A DNA stretch of 64,000 bases, from contig CM048560.1 of NCBI GenBank assembly GCA_026413225.1, positions 13,906,001 through 13,970,000 of the forward strand. The letters are read 5' to 3'. The DNA is from Otis tarda. Lineage: Eukaryota > Chordata > Aves > Otidiformes > Otididae. The position numbers were made by a program, and so were the translations under genes. How positions within the stretch are numbered: the stretch's first letter is position 1; the number at the start of each line of letters is the position of its first letter. Below the pieces are notes generated by a model. That model did no database searches, was not told the DNA's origin, and saw nothing but the letters and a program-made list of their open reading frames with translations. Positions 1 to 12,830 of the stretch are shown in pieces.

Positions 1-2749
1 CAAAAAATATCAGAGGCTATACAATCATTTTGTATTTTGGTTCTGTAATGTGACAGTGAAGAGCTGCCAAGTGGCTTTCAGCCCCTTTGTGGTCATGCTT
101 AGATAGCTGTTAAAATCAACCACTGCTATATTAAATGTGGAAAAGTTTGTTAACAATGGGAATGTAGATGAAACAGTCAACAGATATTCACCGTAGAAAG
201 GGAAAAGTAACTGAATGATTATTCCTTGATATAGGTGAAGATATAACTGTACAGTTTGCATTATCGTTAGTGAAAACTGAGGATTTGGCACAATGTTAAA
301 AACAATTATGTCTAGCAATAGTAGATAGTGCATTGCAGAGGTATGCCAAATAGACGTGCTTCTTAGACATACCCTGATGCTCTGAATAGTTTCTAGCACA
401 GAATACAAAATGACAATGGCAGAAATGGATATTTAGTTCTCCAAATAGTTAACGTTGTAGTGCTCAATCTTCTTCCAATGACATGAGAAGTTGCAAATTA
501 CAATCTTTCTCTTGTCATATGATGGAATCTACTGTAAATATATTTTACCATCTGTCTTCACACATTCAGTAGGTGCAATGCTTCCCGGGAGCGTGGATTT
601 ACCACACAAACGGAGATCAGTAATACGGCCTATGCACAGTAGGTGTAGTCGTATGGAGCATAGTTGTGCACACAGTTAATGGGATGCACTCCAGTTTTGG
701 TATCTTCTCAGTGAATAAAGGCCTATGCAGCCAAGTAAATATTCTCTTTATTCTATATCAAATAATTTGTTTCTATGTGACAAGTTCATTGTTTCTAGAA
801 ACTTCTGGACTTCTGTCTGACAGAAGTATCTTGCTGAAGTTCAGAGTGTAAATCCTGAACAGAGGTGTTACACCCATGCACTTCTTGTTCCAAAGGCTGT
901 AAGCTCGTATTTTCTGCCACTTAGATTTTTCTAACACAGCTGCTCCTACCTTTGAAACTGAAAGGAATATGTTTTTCAAGGTGTAGTTATGGTTGCCTTT
1001 ATTATCGTTGATTGCTGATACTTTGGTTTCTGAAATAACTGAGCTTTTTTTTTCTCCTTTTATCTATTATGCAAATCATCTATTATTCTATTATTTCAAA
1101 TATTGTAGGAAAAAGCAACAAATTAGGCTTTACATAAAAAGGAAACTGCATGTAGTTAGCAAAATAGCACTGGGCAGTTAGGAATGAGTTTCCATTAGTG
1201 TTCAAATAAAAAGTTAGTACTTTGATTATTTAGAGGACACAAAGTGGAGTGATTGATAGGCATTCAAAATTATGCAACAATTGAAAGGTCTATCTGTCCA
1301 TGGAAGCCATTTTCTGGTTTTCTTCCATATTGTTCAAAAGCAGCTTTTCCCCTGTTGACTGTTGAAGTCAGCGATCAGTTAACTGTGGCGCAAGGAGCTG
1401 TGCATTGCCTGAGGCCACAGATCATTGTAGGTCAAGGGAGCTCTTAGTCATTTGCTTTGGTAAAAACTGTTATTGACCTAAAAAAAGTGATTTCATCCAA
1501 ACACTTGTAAATCCATGAAAAGCAAGGATTTTTTTTTTTTAAATATTACTTTTAAAAGCCCATAGCATTTTACATACTAGGATCTCAAATTAATATGCAG
1601 CTTAATTAGATACCAGAAGTTGTTTGAAATTTATTTTCCCACTCTGGACAAATGGATGTCACCCTGCCCAATTTTCAGCAGTACCTCTGAATTGCACTGA
1701 AGTAGAATTATTTATATCTAACTCAAATTAAAAAGCAACTGTTGAATTTTGAAAGAAGCAAGAGCCTTACAAATATTTTCTTAATTCTAAATTAATCCAA
1801 ATATACAATAGCCTAATTGTCTTCATCTTTCCCAAGAGTCCATTTATGTTGATTAAGGGATTTATTTGTTTGGGATTTAAATGACTTTGATATCAGAACA
1901 TCAACATAATCACTTATTTGGTAGAATGTAATTTTCATGTATTTTTAATTACTATTATTTGCCTTTCTACCCTGGCAGAATGCTTTCTGAATACCAGTTC
2001 TAATGATAAATAGGGAACTGTGACCAATGACAAATGACATGTCTCAAAAGAGGGAAAATATATGAAAGAGGTGATATTTTTGTTACTGCTTGATACTTAA
2101 TTTTAGTGTTCTTTGAATGAGCTCAGGTATCTCTTTAATGGCAATAATTTATTTCTACTATTTTTTTCTGCATCTAATACACCACTTTGGCAACAGAAAA
2201 GTTTACCATTTGATGTAAAATTCTACACTTAATTGATCATAATTAAATAAGAGTGTGGGAATGTTTCCTTTCATTCTTACTGGAATTAAGTTCAGATAGC
2301 CTGACCTGTTGTTAGAAGATCCTAATGGTTATGAATTTCACTGTAATAAAAGAGGTAGGGCAAGTAATCAGCAAAACTTTCTTATTTGCATGCATGTCAC
2401 TTGACGAATATGCAGATGAACCATATCACCATCTTGGATACCAGGTGGAAATTGTTTCTGACTCTTAGATATGATCAACTACTTTATTTATTGTGCAAAA
2501 TTAAAATTAAAAGCAATGACTGCACCTATAATCTTAATTAAAGAGGTTAAAATGCTACATTTTAAACCACTGTGATGTAAAGATTATGACCACTGTTAAG
2601 AGGATAGAAAATATTAACACCTTTCCAGGAGTTAAAGTGTATCCGTTAATCTGTTAATGGATTGGTGGCTGAACCAGTGAATATTGATTTGTCTTGGGAT
2701 ACAGATGTAAGGTTTGGAGACTTGAGGAAGGATGTGATGCTCCACTGCC
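1..2749. other. AT-rich intergenic sequence, no gene seen
   Basis: Ordinary AT-rich DNA with scattered T and A runs. A 127-codon frame on the minus strand (408-25) has no recognised domain, and its length is within chance for this composition. I see no repeat family that I can name. Confidence 0.6.
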
Positions 2750-3170
2750 CATAATGTGGGCTACACATTTCTGTGTATTCTTGCTACACATTTTTGTATA
2801 TTCTTTTATTTTATGCTCTCCAGATGCTTGTGTATCTCTTGTTCATGTCTCTTCCATATCATTTCCTCACCATTTCACCGTCCCAGTTCTATCACTCCAT
2901 TTCCTACATACCTCTTCTTTTTCTTCTATATTCATGTCTTGTTCACTCCCTCCTGCACAGTTTCTTACTTTTCTTGCCTCCTCCTCCATCCTCTCATCCT
3001 TTTCTTTCATCCAACTTTCAGTCTTCCACTTTAATCTTCTCCCCCTCTTCTGTTTACCTTCGCCATGTCTGTCTCCAAACTCCCTGCCCCTTTCTCAACA
3101 GTGCTTCACTTCTTTGTGTTTCCCTGTCGGGTTGTCCGCTGGGTATCACCAGCCAATCAGCCTTGCTTAG
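2750..3170 (+). other. Pyrimidine-rich tract
   Basis: The plus strand is dominated by C and T for about 400 bases, with many TCTT, CCTCC and TTTCC stretches. This skew explains why three overlapping plus-strand frames (158, 137 and 92 codons) stay open and translate to Ser/Phe/Leu/Pro-rich peptides. No domain is visible. It runs directly into the CpG-dense patch that follows. Confidence 0.6.
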
Positions 3171-3545
3171 GGCAACTGTTAATTGAGACAGTAAGCGGAA
3201 ACCAGGTGGCTAAGCCCTGAAGTGAAGAGCAATACGACACCCTTCTCTTTACCTGTCTGTGCCTTGTGCTTACCGTACCCCTCTAAATATTCCCGTTCCG
3301 AGGTCATCGCTGCCGCTGTGGCGCTGTCCCGTCTCTGCAGGCAGAGGTGACGCTGAGGAGCTGTCCAAGGTACGGCGGGCGGTCCCATCGGTCCTTTCCT
3401 GTCCCGTCTCGTCCTGTCCCAGCTCGTTCCCTTTCAGTATTTTAGCGCTGAGCTTTTCAGGAAAGTGGCTGCAGACATAGCCAACATTTCTCTCATCCTA
3501 GGAACTCCACTGCGGGGAGGTATCTGTTGATCTGTGACCGGCTAA
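3120..3545. promoter_or_regulatory. Small isolated CpG-dense patch
   Basis: I count 15 CpG dinucleotides in the roughly 170 bases from 3259 to 3430, with more on both sides, in a region otherwise almost free of CpG. Repeated CCTGTCCCGTCT-like words occur at 3390-3425. A short segment 3341-3369 is bounded by TCTCTGCAG and GTACGG, so it could be a small exon. It may be a minor promoter, an enhancer with unmethylated CpGs, or a GC-rich repeat I do not recognise. Confidence 0.45.
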
Positions 3546-4424
3546 TAGAATCCAAGATAGCAATCTCAAGGTGCTGGAGTCCGTAGGATGTTGCAGTGCA
3601 GGCAGCTCAGACACCACTTTAGCTGAAGAAGATAAGGAACACAGTGGAAAGCAGTATCTCTTGTTGCAAAGTTTGGCGGAAGGAACATGCAGTTTCTACA
3701 TGGAGATGGAATTACAGACAGGTCACCAGTGTCCTGCTTCCCTAATCACTTGCCTAGCTAGAGTTCTCAGATATGCAGATATGTTGGGGTTTTTCTATAT
3801 CCAATTCATACCATCCAATTTGATTGTTTTCAGATATTTGGGAAAATGCATTTAAAATGTGCTTCTGTGCATTGCTATCAATATTATGAACTGACACCTA
3901 AGGACACTTTTCCAGTCTGTTGACCTAACCTTTCATTTAGAGTATATGTAATGGATATCTGGTGTATCAAAGATGTGGTGAGAGACATTGACAAGTACAA
4001 AATATCAACCTTTACCTCTCCTTGCTCCAAACAATACTTACTTTTCATGGGCTTTCTCAACTAAATAATCATATTTCTTGTCTAGAATATTTTCATCATC
4101 TGTTTTAGGAAGTAATATCTCTACATAGAGGATTAGAGAAAGTTTGTCTATTTTTTACGTTTGCTTAATTTGTACATCTGAGAATTCTTTGTGTGTAGTT
4201 AATTTGCTTCTCCAGTGACTCAGTTTTCCCACTTGTTTATGTGACTTTTTTCAAGAGTGATTGAAGACAGACTATTCCTGAAACCCAGAAAAATGGGTTT
4301 ATAAAACCACTCTCCAAAAAGCAGGAGGGTGGCATTGGCACAGTGCATAAAACTTTTGTTGTTTCTTTCATTAACTTTGTTCCATGGTTGTTTTTTTTTT
4401 TTTAATCTCTCATAAGCTCTCTGT
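3546..4424. other. AT-rich intergenic sequence, nothing recognised
   Basis: A 94-codon plus frame (3571-3855) lacks any recognisable domain. No repeat family or conserved motif stands out. Confidence 0.5.
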
Positions 4425-4530
4425 GCTGAAGTTTATGCCTTTGTAAAATGGGGACAGTGTCCTTTTCAGTCTCAGGAGATGATACGAGGGTTATGTAAAC
4501 CATAATTAAATTCAGTACTGTGAGATCATT
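4425..4530 (+). mobile_element. Probable MIR SINE relic
   Basis: The words TTTGTAAAATGGGGACA, then GATGATACGAGGGTTATGTAAA, follow the order of the MIR core (cytosine-rich region, ATCTGTAAAATGGGGATAA, then TTGTGAGGATTAAATGA). MIR-type SINEs predate the amniote split and survive in birds as diverged fragments. Similarity is partial and judged by eye. Confidence 0.45.
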
Positions 4531-7500
4531 AGAAGAAAGTCTCTTGCTGTTGCTGTAACCCTAAAGATACTCAGTTGGGTACAATTTCTAAGAATGTTGA
4601 TGGGAGTTAGAATTTTTCAGGAACTTCTAAAGATGTTGGAGACCTGGAACGAATACTTATGATATTTGCCTCTCTATACATTTTGATTACAGACTGAGTC
4701 CTCTTTCCAGAGGAGCTATGGAGATCCTCTACTGTCCCTACAATTTTTAGAATCAAGTGTGATAACAAGAGGCTCACCCCCTACTCCATCTAACCTCTTC
4801 CAGTCATGCTGTCACAAAATGGCAATACAGAAGTTGTTAGCTACTTCTGTGTCTCCAGAAGAATATCCATATAATACATGAAGTTCCTCTAGGAAATGTA
4901 ATAATTTATCATCTTTTACTATACTTGAATTCTTAAGTACATTTTTTCCTCAATCTTTTCAGAGTCTCCAAGGAATGTTTTAAAATGCAAAATGGGAAAG
5001 AAAAGAAATGAAGGTTTGCAAAGCATTGCTGAGATTATTTTTTTTTCAAATGCAGTAGCTATTTTTTCAATTTGTTCCCATTATGGAAATGTGGTTAGTG
5101 TAATGATCAAATGTCATGGAAATCGGTTTTCAGTAAGATCTGCTTTTGTATTTTGGAAAACTATATTGAATATGGGAGAAATGGAAGCTGATTCTTATGC
5201 AGTTTTATAACAAAAATTATAATCACTTGTGATTTATAAAAAGTATGTCTAAAAGCATACCTCTGGGACGTGCAGGAGGACAATAAAAAAAGAAGCACAT
5301 ATATTTGAGGAGAAGTTTGCCAGGTTTAGTGTAGTATTCCTCTGTCAGTTTTTGTTTCAGGAGTTGTGTGGACTCTAGGGATAGGAGGGAGGAGAATCCT
5401 CACATGACTCTGTAGATGCAAGTTGCATAGATTTTCAGGTCACCCCTGCTACCACAAGATCTATAGTTACTTCAGTAACCTATAGTTAATAGGTTACTTC
5501 ATAAAAAAAGGAAAAGAGGGAGTATTTTTCAGAGCTATTTGCTGCTAGTCAATCTACCCCTAGAAAGAAGATTTGCAGTAAGATACAGAGAGGTGCAGAT
5601 TATACCTGATATAATGTAGCATGCATTGATTTTGCATTAAATGCAAAAATTAAAAGGAAATATTCATAGCTGTTCCTCACCCCTGCCCTCTCCCACCTCC
5701 TTCAAATAACCTATTCAACCTCCTGGGAGCAAAATGCTACTGTAAGTGCCACTTTTATCTGGATTGGATTTTACGGTAATCAGCATAGCAGGACAACATC
5801 ATTCCCTTCAATAGTTTCCCTGTAAGAACTGTTGAAAACTAGCAGCAATCATTTGTCCTCACTTCCAGCCTTGAATGTATAGCCTTGGATAGGAGAATCA
5901 TGCTGAGTCCTTTCTTCCAATGAATCCTCACCTGCAATTCAAATGCTGCAGATTGTATTAGTTACTCACTTACACCTGGTAACATCAATGCCTTCAAATT
6001 ATATTGAGCGGACCCCTGCGCTGTGCTATTTGCCTTCTGCTGGTTTGTGAGAGAGTTATTGATGAGAATTAGGCCCAAGCGGCTTGCTCTGAACCTGCCC
6101 AGCAGGGTGTACCTGGAGATGCTGGTTACTGCTCAGCTGTGCCCTGCTCCTGGCTGGTCCTGCTCGACTGGGTTACGCCTTCCATGGCTAAATGGCTCCA
6201 GGAAGGCAAAAATGAAGCTTATGTACCTGTGTGTTCTGGTCTTGTTCCTTTCACCAGTTGCTTTAAGTTGTCTATCCTGAGATGGCAGAGTTTTCATTGA
6301 GGTGCCTGAGAGAAACCTTCACATCTTCAATCAGTGATCCAGTCTCCAGAATTTTTAGGCAATTATGTTATATTTAGGGCCTGGGGACACTAATGGTGTT
6401 TAGCAAAACAGCCACAGTCCCTTCAAAAACATATTGCTTAGTAAATGATCGTGCTGATCAAGAACAACCAAAAAAAAGGGTGTTTGGCTTCTTCATGTTT
6501 CGTTAAGAGTTAAAAAGAAGTAAAAAAATATAGTTTTGTGACTATGGTTAACAGAAGTTACCCAGTATTTCACTACAGGTGATCCACCATATGAAAAAAA
6601 AAAGGATATTTTAACATAATCATTTTTCAGGTTGGTATTGCACTTAATAGGTAAAAATCCAGGTCCAACTGAAGTTAATGATTTCAGTCAAACTGTAATT
6701 TAAAATATTTCATTAGGACCTGCACTCCTTTGTCTCTGTAAGGAATTATCTTACTGAAATGAATCTACGTTCCTTTTTTGTTCAGCTGAAAAAAGGATAC
6801 AAGGGAGGAAAAAAGTTAAATCATACATCCATAAAGCCCACATTTTTTTGTTATACATGCAGAGCAGTTTTGTCTAGAGTTGCCTAAGATTTTTTAAGAT
6901 ATCTTTTAAACATTCTTTCTGAGATTTTGATTGATCTTTCAAAGGATCAAATTTTCAGATAATAATATTGATATTTCCTGCTCCACTGCTATGACTTACA
7001 TTGTTTCAGTACCATATAATGTTGGATCATTACTATAAAGCATATCTTTGTAAACAGAAAAAGAAAAAAAAAACCCTCAAGAGTGGCATAGCCAGAAGAA
7101 AATTATTCTATCTCTGCACAAATGAAGGGAAATGTCATCATAGATCAGAAATTATGCACTACACATGCATAATGTATGTATTTTTTCCTCCCGTTTTCTT
7201 TCAGTCAAGTTTGATTATGAGGGGAAACTAAAAAAATAATGGACAACTGCAAATTGCTAGAATATGTTGTTACAGAATGCTTTGAATATTATTAAATGAA
7301 TTAGTTATGCCATCAGGGGGAGAACAGCTGTGTTCTGAACCAGGAAATAGCCTGATTCTGCCTTCATTTTTATTTTAAGCCCATGAAACAAGCATACGAC
7401 TGAAGTCAATGGATCTGATGAATCTTTCAAAATACTTTCCTCGTAGGAGCTACTCAGAACATAACCACCTTGGGTACAAAAACCATTAAAAACAAACATT

Positions 7501-10500
7501 GCTTCCTGGTGTTTCAGAGTAGCTCTTTTCATTTTCAGCAGGATTTGGGAACACAGTTTAGCGCTTTGTTTTTAGTTTTCTTCAAACTATATGTTACAGA
7601 AAGAAAAGGTTATCAATTCAGCACATTTGTAGAGCTCCACTGAGTGAAGGAGCTGACAGTATAGATGTAGTACAGAAAGTCTATTTGGATACTTTGCAGG
7701 AACAAAATATGCATTCCCTTACAATGTGTACTTTAAACATTTATTTACTGTATATTTTAGGTCAGGTTGTCTCATATTAATTTTAAAATGTGAAGTAGAT
7801 GGAGGGCCTTAGAAGGCCATATTTCTCTGAATGTCCTGTGTGCTTGCCCCAAACTTGAGATCTGGGAAAATGGGGACAGTTGGTCTGAAGATGCAGCACC
7901 AAAGGGAATATGTAGTTTGAAGTATATGTACTTACATTCACCTTCCTCTGTCAGGGTTTCCCCCTCCTACTTGGAAAGGCAAGGCTATCTTGGCACCTAT
8001 AACACAAAGGTCATTGTAGTTCTCAGGGATATGTGCTGTGGTGAAAATACATGAGGTAGCATGGAGAATAACTCCATTTTATCATTTGTATAAAGTCTAT
8101 TAATGCTGGAAAGAAAAATTGTCATTATGGAGTGCAGTGATCTGTGTTTAACGAAAATAGCTATATAAGGAAAAAAAGGACTCATGGTAAAGCTGTGTTA
8201 AATGTCCTTCGCAGAAGAAAAGAAGGATAATTTTACCTTCTCCCCAGTGAGTAGCGTAGTGTATAAGCTGCATTGTTCCTGGAAGCCTCATGGAGACTGT
8301 GATCTGTCTGTTCTATCATTCTTTGTACAACAGTACTCCCCTTAGTGCAGTATTCTTCCACATCACATGGAGGCCACAGACATCTGGGCCAGATATCTGG
8401 GCACAGATTAATTCTGCCCTGGGCACTCCATCCCCAGGTTCTCCATGTAGCCAATGGAGAGAGTGAGCCTGTTTTCTGAGACAGAGGCATTTACAGAAAG
8501 TGGTTTGAGTTTTAGGAGGACTAGATATACTCCCTGAGGTTCTGCTGACTTTTGATGTAGCTGGAAGGTCCTAGGTGAGGTACTTCAGTTAAATAACTCA
8601 ATTTGGAGGAATCCAGGCCTTGGTATGTATTTTATCCCCTAGGCTATGCCAGGGAAAATCTCTCTCTCAGAGTGTCAGGATTAATTTGAAAAGAATGCAT
8701 CTTACATATATGGCATTAAACTAAGACCCACTGCAAGTTACAATCTTTAGAATGTATCTTCAGTTAATGTCATGCTGAATTATGTTTGTGGTGGAAACAC
8801 TCATATATGAAATTTCATAGGAAATTTGAAAGCACAACTTCATATTTCACAGAGTGGAGTCCTCCTTGTGACAGCAGCTTGTGTGTATACAAGGGTCTCT
8901 GCACTCCAACAGCAAAAACACACGAGGCAGGACTGACTTCATGGCTCAGCTGGTAGTCTTTGCTCCACTATGGTAACTGGGAAATTCGGCTCAATGCAGA
9001 GACATTCTTCTTTGTTTCTCCAAAATGGAGAATTTTGTTCCCCATAGACTTCACTGGGATAAAAGGCATGATAAACCTGTAGGGGTTCAGCTTCCTGTTC
9101 TTTCTCGGTAAGAGCTAGTTATCTTAACTGCACCCTAACATTAAACTCCTGGGTACTAAATCCTGCATTCTATGATGCAGGGTTTCAGTGCAGAGCTACA
9201 TTTGCTCTGGAATATCTAATAACCTGGTACATTTCTTTCTCAGTAATAGGCTAATAGACCCTTTGAAAATTGCTCACTTGATCCTGATAGTTTTCTGTTG
9301 TTTAAAAAAAAAAAAAAAGAAAGAAAACTTTGACTCCTGTTATCACAGGAAAAAAGCAAACCAAAGAGGAAAATCTGCATGATATGGCACTTGTCCTTAG
9401 CTCTAAAATGAACTCTAAAAGGCACATTTTCTATTTCAAATTGCTGGGGTGCAATTATAATAGGTATTTTTACTGAGATTTCATACTCTTTCTTTTTACA
9501 GTGCTAAGGTACTTTAGCATATGACAGTCTTAAGTCCTGAATGTACTGCATTGTAAAAAGTTGTTATGACTATATTCACTCAAAATCTCATTGGCGCATG
9601 TATAACTCACTGTGTACCCTTTTAATGGCCTACTCCAGATCTCCTTTTCTTAAATGATGTGTTTCAAATCCTCCTGTTTTAATTTAAATACATTTCTTGC
9701 AATAAATGGAACTTTCAGGTGAAGGAGTGAGGAATCCCTATTTATAGTGGGTTAGAAATATGCAAGACTTGCAGCATTCCCTGAACTCCACTCCCACCCC
9801 AACGCTGCATTTTCTCCTTTCTGGATTTTCTTCTTTCTGATCTTTTAGATTCAGCAAGGAAATAAATATCCAATTGTCTTCTACCTGTAGTCCAAAAGAA
9901 AAAGGATTATAACAGTACCAGGCATTGCATGGACACCTACATGGATGGCTGTCATGAGAAAGCCTGGTATCTCTGGCCTGTTCTGAATTGCTGTTTGCCT
10001 GCAGTTATGGTTGTGAGATCAGGGCATCTTCTGACTACGTGTTCAAGCTTTGCAGCGCCAAGAGTACAGTGGTCTGTCGTATTATGTGGGGCATTAAGGC
10101 AATTCTCTTTCCCTTTGAATGTTTTCACCTAGTGAACAAATGAATTTGCCACATGTGACACTGAACGTCATGAGGAGTAAAATGTCAGTATTTTGGACAT
10201 CTCTGTCAGAGAAAACCTTCATCTCCAGGGCACTAGTCATAAATTGAGAGTTTCTGAGTGTGATTTCAGCCTTGAGGGAGGCAGGGTTGTTTTTTTACAA
10301 CAAATACTGAAGAACAAAAATCTTACTGATAATATAAGATATTCCCTATGTGAAATTCTCTAAATTTGGATAAAGCTGAAAACATTTATTTATAAAGTGG
10401 ACAATCTTGTGGAGAAATGGCATAAAGATCTTACAGAACTGAAAACCAAAAAAAAAAAAAGTGAAATTCAGTAGGAATATCATTACTGTCCTATAGTAAA

Positions 10501-11830
10501 TACTACAAAACAGTGCAAAATGTGTTAGTATACATTAAATTCAATGAGATTTTCTTATGGGCGATCAACATATCATCAGAATCCTTGGGATCTTCTTTAG
10601 GATTACAGATATAGACGGCTTTCAGTTCAGATAATGTCTGATGTGTGCATCTGTAACTGCTGTAACTCAGTTGTGCGTACCGTATGTGAGGGTGGCCACA
10701 TACATGTGTACTGCACTGGGTAGGCCCATTCTTTCACCAAAGCACACCCCTTGTAACTTTGCCCTGCTTCGTGTGTATCAATCCATATGCATATTCACAT
10801 ACTCTCAATTATTCTGCTTGTTGGAGACCTGTGAATAAAAATATTAGTGTATGGGGGGAAGAGAAAGAAAAGGTGTGCAATTGTACATTTGTCCTTTTTT
10901 GTACAATTGTCCTCTGCTGTACAATTGAGGACCACAAAAATAATTGTGGATGTATGTACCACTAACTGAGTAAATATACAGTGCTAAGCACAAAGAACCC
11001 TTGCTCTTTTTTTTAAAACATCTCAATATGACTGTAATAAAAAAAAAGTAATAATTGTTTTTATTACCCTCTAGACAGCATATATATTGCAAAGCACTAT
11101 ATAAAGAATGGGGTACGGATTCTGAATATTCTTGTGAAGAGGGTTTAATTTAGACTAAGAGCTGGTCTACTTGCAGTGGCATACTTCAGGAGCAACTGTA
11201 CTGCAGTGAAGGGAGTAATCCCAGCACACACTCAAAATCAGGTCAGTCAGATTGCTTCTGTATTTCATGTTAGGCTCAATGAAATAGCTGTTTCAAATGT
11301 TTGCACTTTGTGATGGTATTATCAACACCTGGAAAGCTAGTACTGCCCTTCTCTATTAAGGCTCAGTTTTGTCTGGATTTGACTCCTTCAATATTTTTTT
11401 CTATAGCCTAGAGAGCACTCAGTAAAGGAGAAGAAGAAAGCAGAGACTGACATCCAGGAATGTTTTTTGAGAACTTCTTTAATGAGAGAGAGAACAAGTA
11501 TTTCACTCTGTTCACTCGAGCAGAACAATTTACTGTATGTCACTAATATAGAGTGCATGGGCATATGAACCCAGGCATGCTTCCTGCTCTGCTGTCTGCT
11601 TTTTTCTATGTGTTGGATGTTTTACTGAAATTAAAAGGACATGAGCCATTTTATTTCAGTCCGTCCTCAGTGCAAGAACATCATAGATTTTTTTCCTGCT
11701 AGGAATAGTGATCTCAAGACAATGGTATGAACAGAAAACGAAGCCTATTTCTTCTCCTTTCAAGTCAACAAATATATTAACCCTAATTTCAAGACAGAGG
11801 TTTATATTCCTGTGATTGTACAAACTGTGC
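4531..11830. other. AT-rich intergenic sequence, no gene seen
   Basis: Seven kilobases of ordinary single-copy-looking DNA with poly-A and poly-T runs (for example near 9302 and 10446). Open frames are at most about 85 codons and carry no recognisable domain. A cluster of TGTACAATTG words at 10878-10932 is described as a finding. Confidence 0.6.
5474..5498. repeat. Short perfect inverted repeat
   Basis: The 10-base arms AGTAACCTAT (5474-5483) and ATAGGTTACT (5489-5498) flank a 5-base loop. It lies in an AT-rich stretch with further partial copies of GTTACTTC on both sides. No function is assigned. Confidence 0.7.
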
Positions 11831-11839
11831 AATTTCCCT

Positions 11840-12310
11840 CTTGCGTGTGGGCTGCCTGCAGCACCCTGGGCACAGGCAGCAGCGAGCAGCTGCCTGCGTG
11901 TGGGGCTGGAGCCCTCTGCTGAATGCTGAGCTCTTGCAAACGTCATGGAGACGCTGGTCTCCTCTCTGTATTTATCTGAGCATTTTTTGTAATTTCAGGC
12001 TCTGCTCCTTTTCTCTTAATTTCTTTTCATGGTGCAAGGATGTGTCATTAGTATTTTTACCCAGCTTCTCAACTGTTGGTCTGTGGGATCCATGTGCAGG
12101 CTGAGTGGGCAGGAGGCAGAGGCAGTGGGGACTGATCCCAGGCCTGCAGTTTGGGCAGGACTGGGAGGGTGAGGAAAGGGGGCCCGGACAGCGCTGCTGC
12201 AAAGCGCAGTGGGCCCAGGCTGGGGCTGTGAGGGATGAGCATGGGTGGTGGCAGCAGTGTCTGGGACACACCAAGAGTCACACTGAGGGCTGCGTCCGCT
12301 TCTAGCCCTG
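11840..12310. other. GC-rich patch, unidentified
   Basis: Composition rises sharply above the flanks, first at 11840-11960 and then at 12090-12300. It contains TGCGTGTGGGGCTG-type direct repeats and an 8-base inverted repeat, GCTGCCTG (11851-11858) with CAGGCAGC (11873-11880). CpG is only moderately enriched. Overlapping frames on both strands reach 100 codons with Pro/Ser/Leu-rich composition and no known domain. It could be a diverged LTR fragment, a lncRNA exon or a regulatory element. Confidence 0.35.
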
Positions 12311-12654
12311 GTGTCTGAACAGCCAAACAGGAATTCTGCTGCAGGAGATAGAAATACGTTGTCTTTTCAGAGTAATTGATCCGTAAAAATCAATCAGCAG
12401 TGATTTGCATTACTTCTTCCTTGGCTACAAGGGACTGTCAGTCATGTGTGCATAATCCTGTTTCAGTTGGCACCGGCGATCCCTGTCGGGATTTTCCACT
12501 GCATCGACACACTGCATTTTGAGATTCAGAAGTGAATATGCATCGAACTTGCGCTGTCAAAAAAAACACCCCACAAATATTTGGGCTTTTTTTTTTTTTT
12601 TCCAGTGAGTCCAATGTAATCTAGAAGCAGTCCTGTGCTGTTAGAGCTTTTCAT

Positions 12655-12830
12655 TTTCATCCTGCTCCTTCTGGGACTCCTCGCAGCAGCTGCAGGCAGA
12701 CGGCCACAGCGAGCAGCCTTCCCCTGTGCTCGGGGCCCCGCTGTGGGCACGCACATTCTGCTGGCCGCCCCGGCGCTCCCCAGCCCAGCCCTCTGCAGTG
12801 CCCTGCCTCTGCCTTTAGTTGCCACTTTCT
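12655..12830. other. Second GC-rich patch, unidentified
   Basis: About 175 bases are rich in CTGC, CAGC and GGCC words, ending abruptly in AT-rich DNA near 12835. It lies about 350 bases after the previous patch, with a 14-base poly-T run at 12588-12601 between them. Frames of 65-99 codons cross it on both strands, none resembling a known protein. It may belong to the same unit as 11840-12310. Confidence 0.35.

Noticed and set aside
25..408. 127-codon minus-strand frame resembling a membrane protein fragment
   Set aside because: Length is within chance for AT-rich DNA over 64 kb and six frames; I recognise no family.
2694..3186. 158- and 137-codon frames as a possible secreted or membrane protein gene
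   Set aside because: Several frames are open at once because the strand is pyrimidine-rich; there is no domain or splice structure.
7866..7890. AAAATGGGGACAGT as a second MIR copy
   Set aside because: Only one short word matches; flanks do not follow the MIR order.
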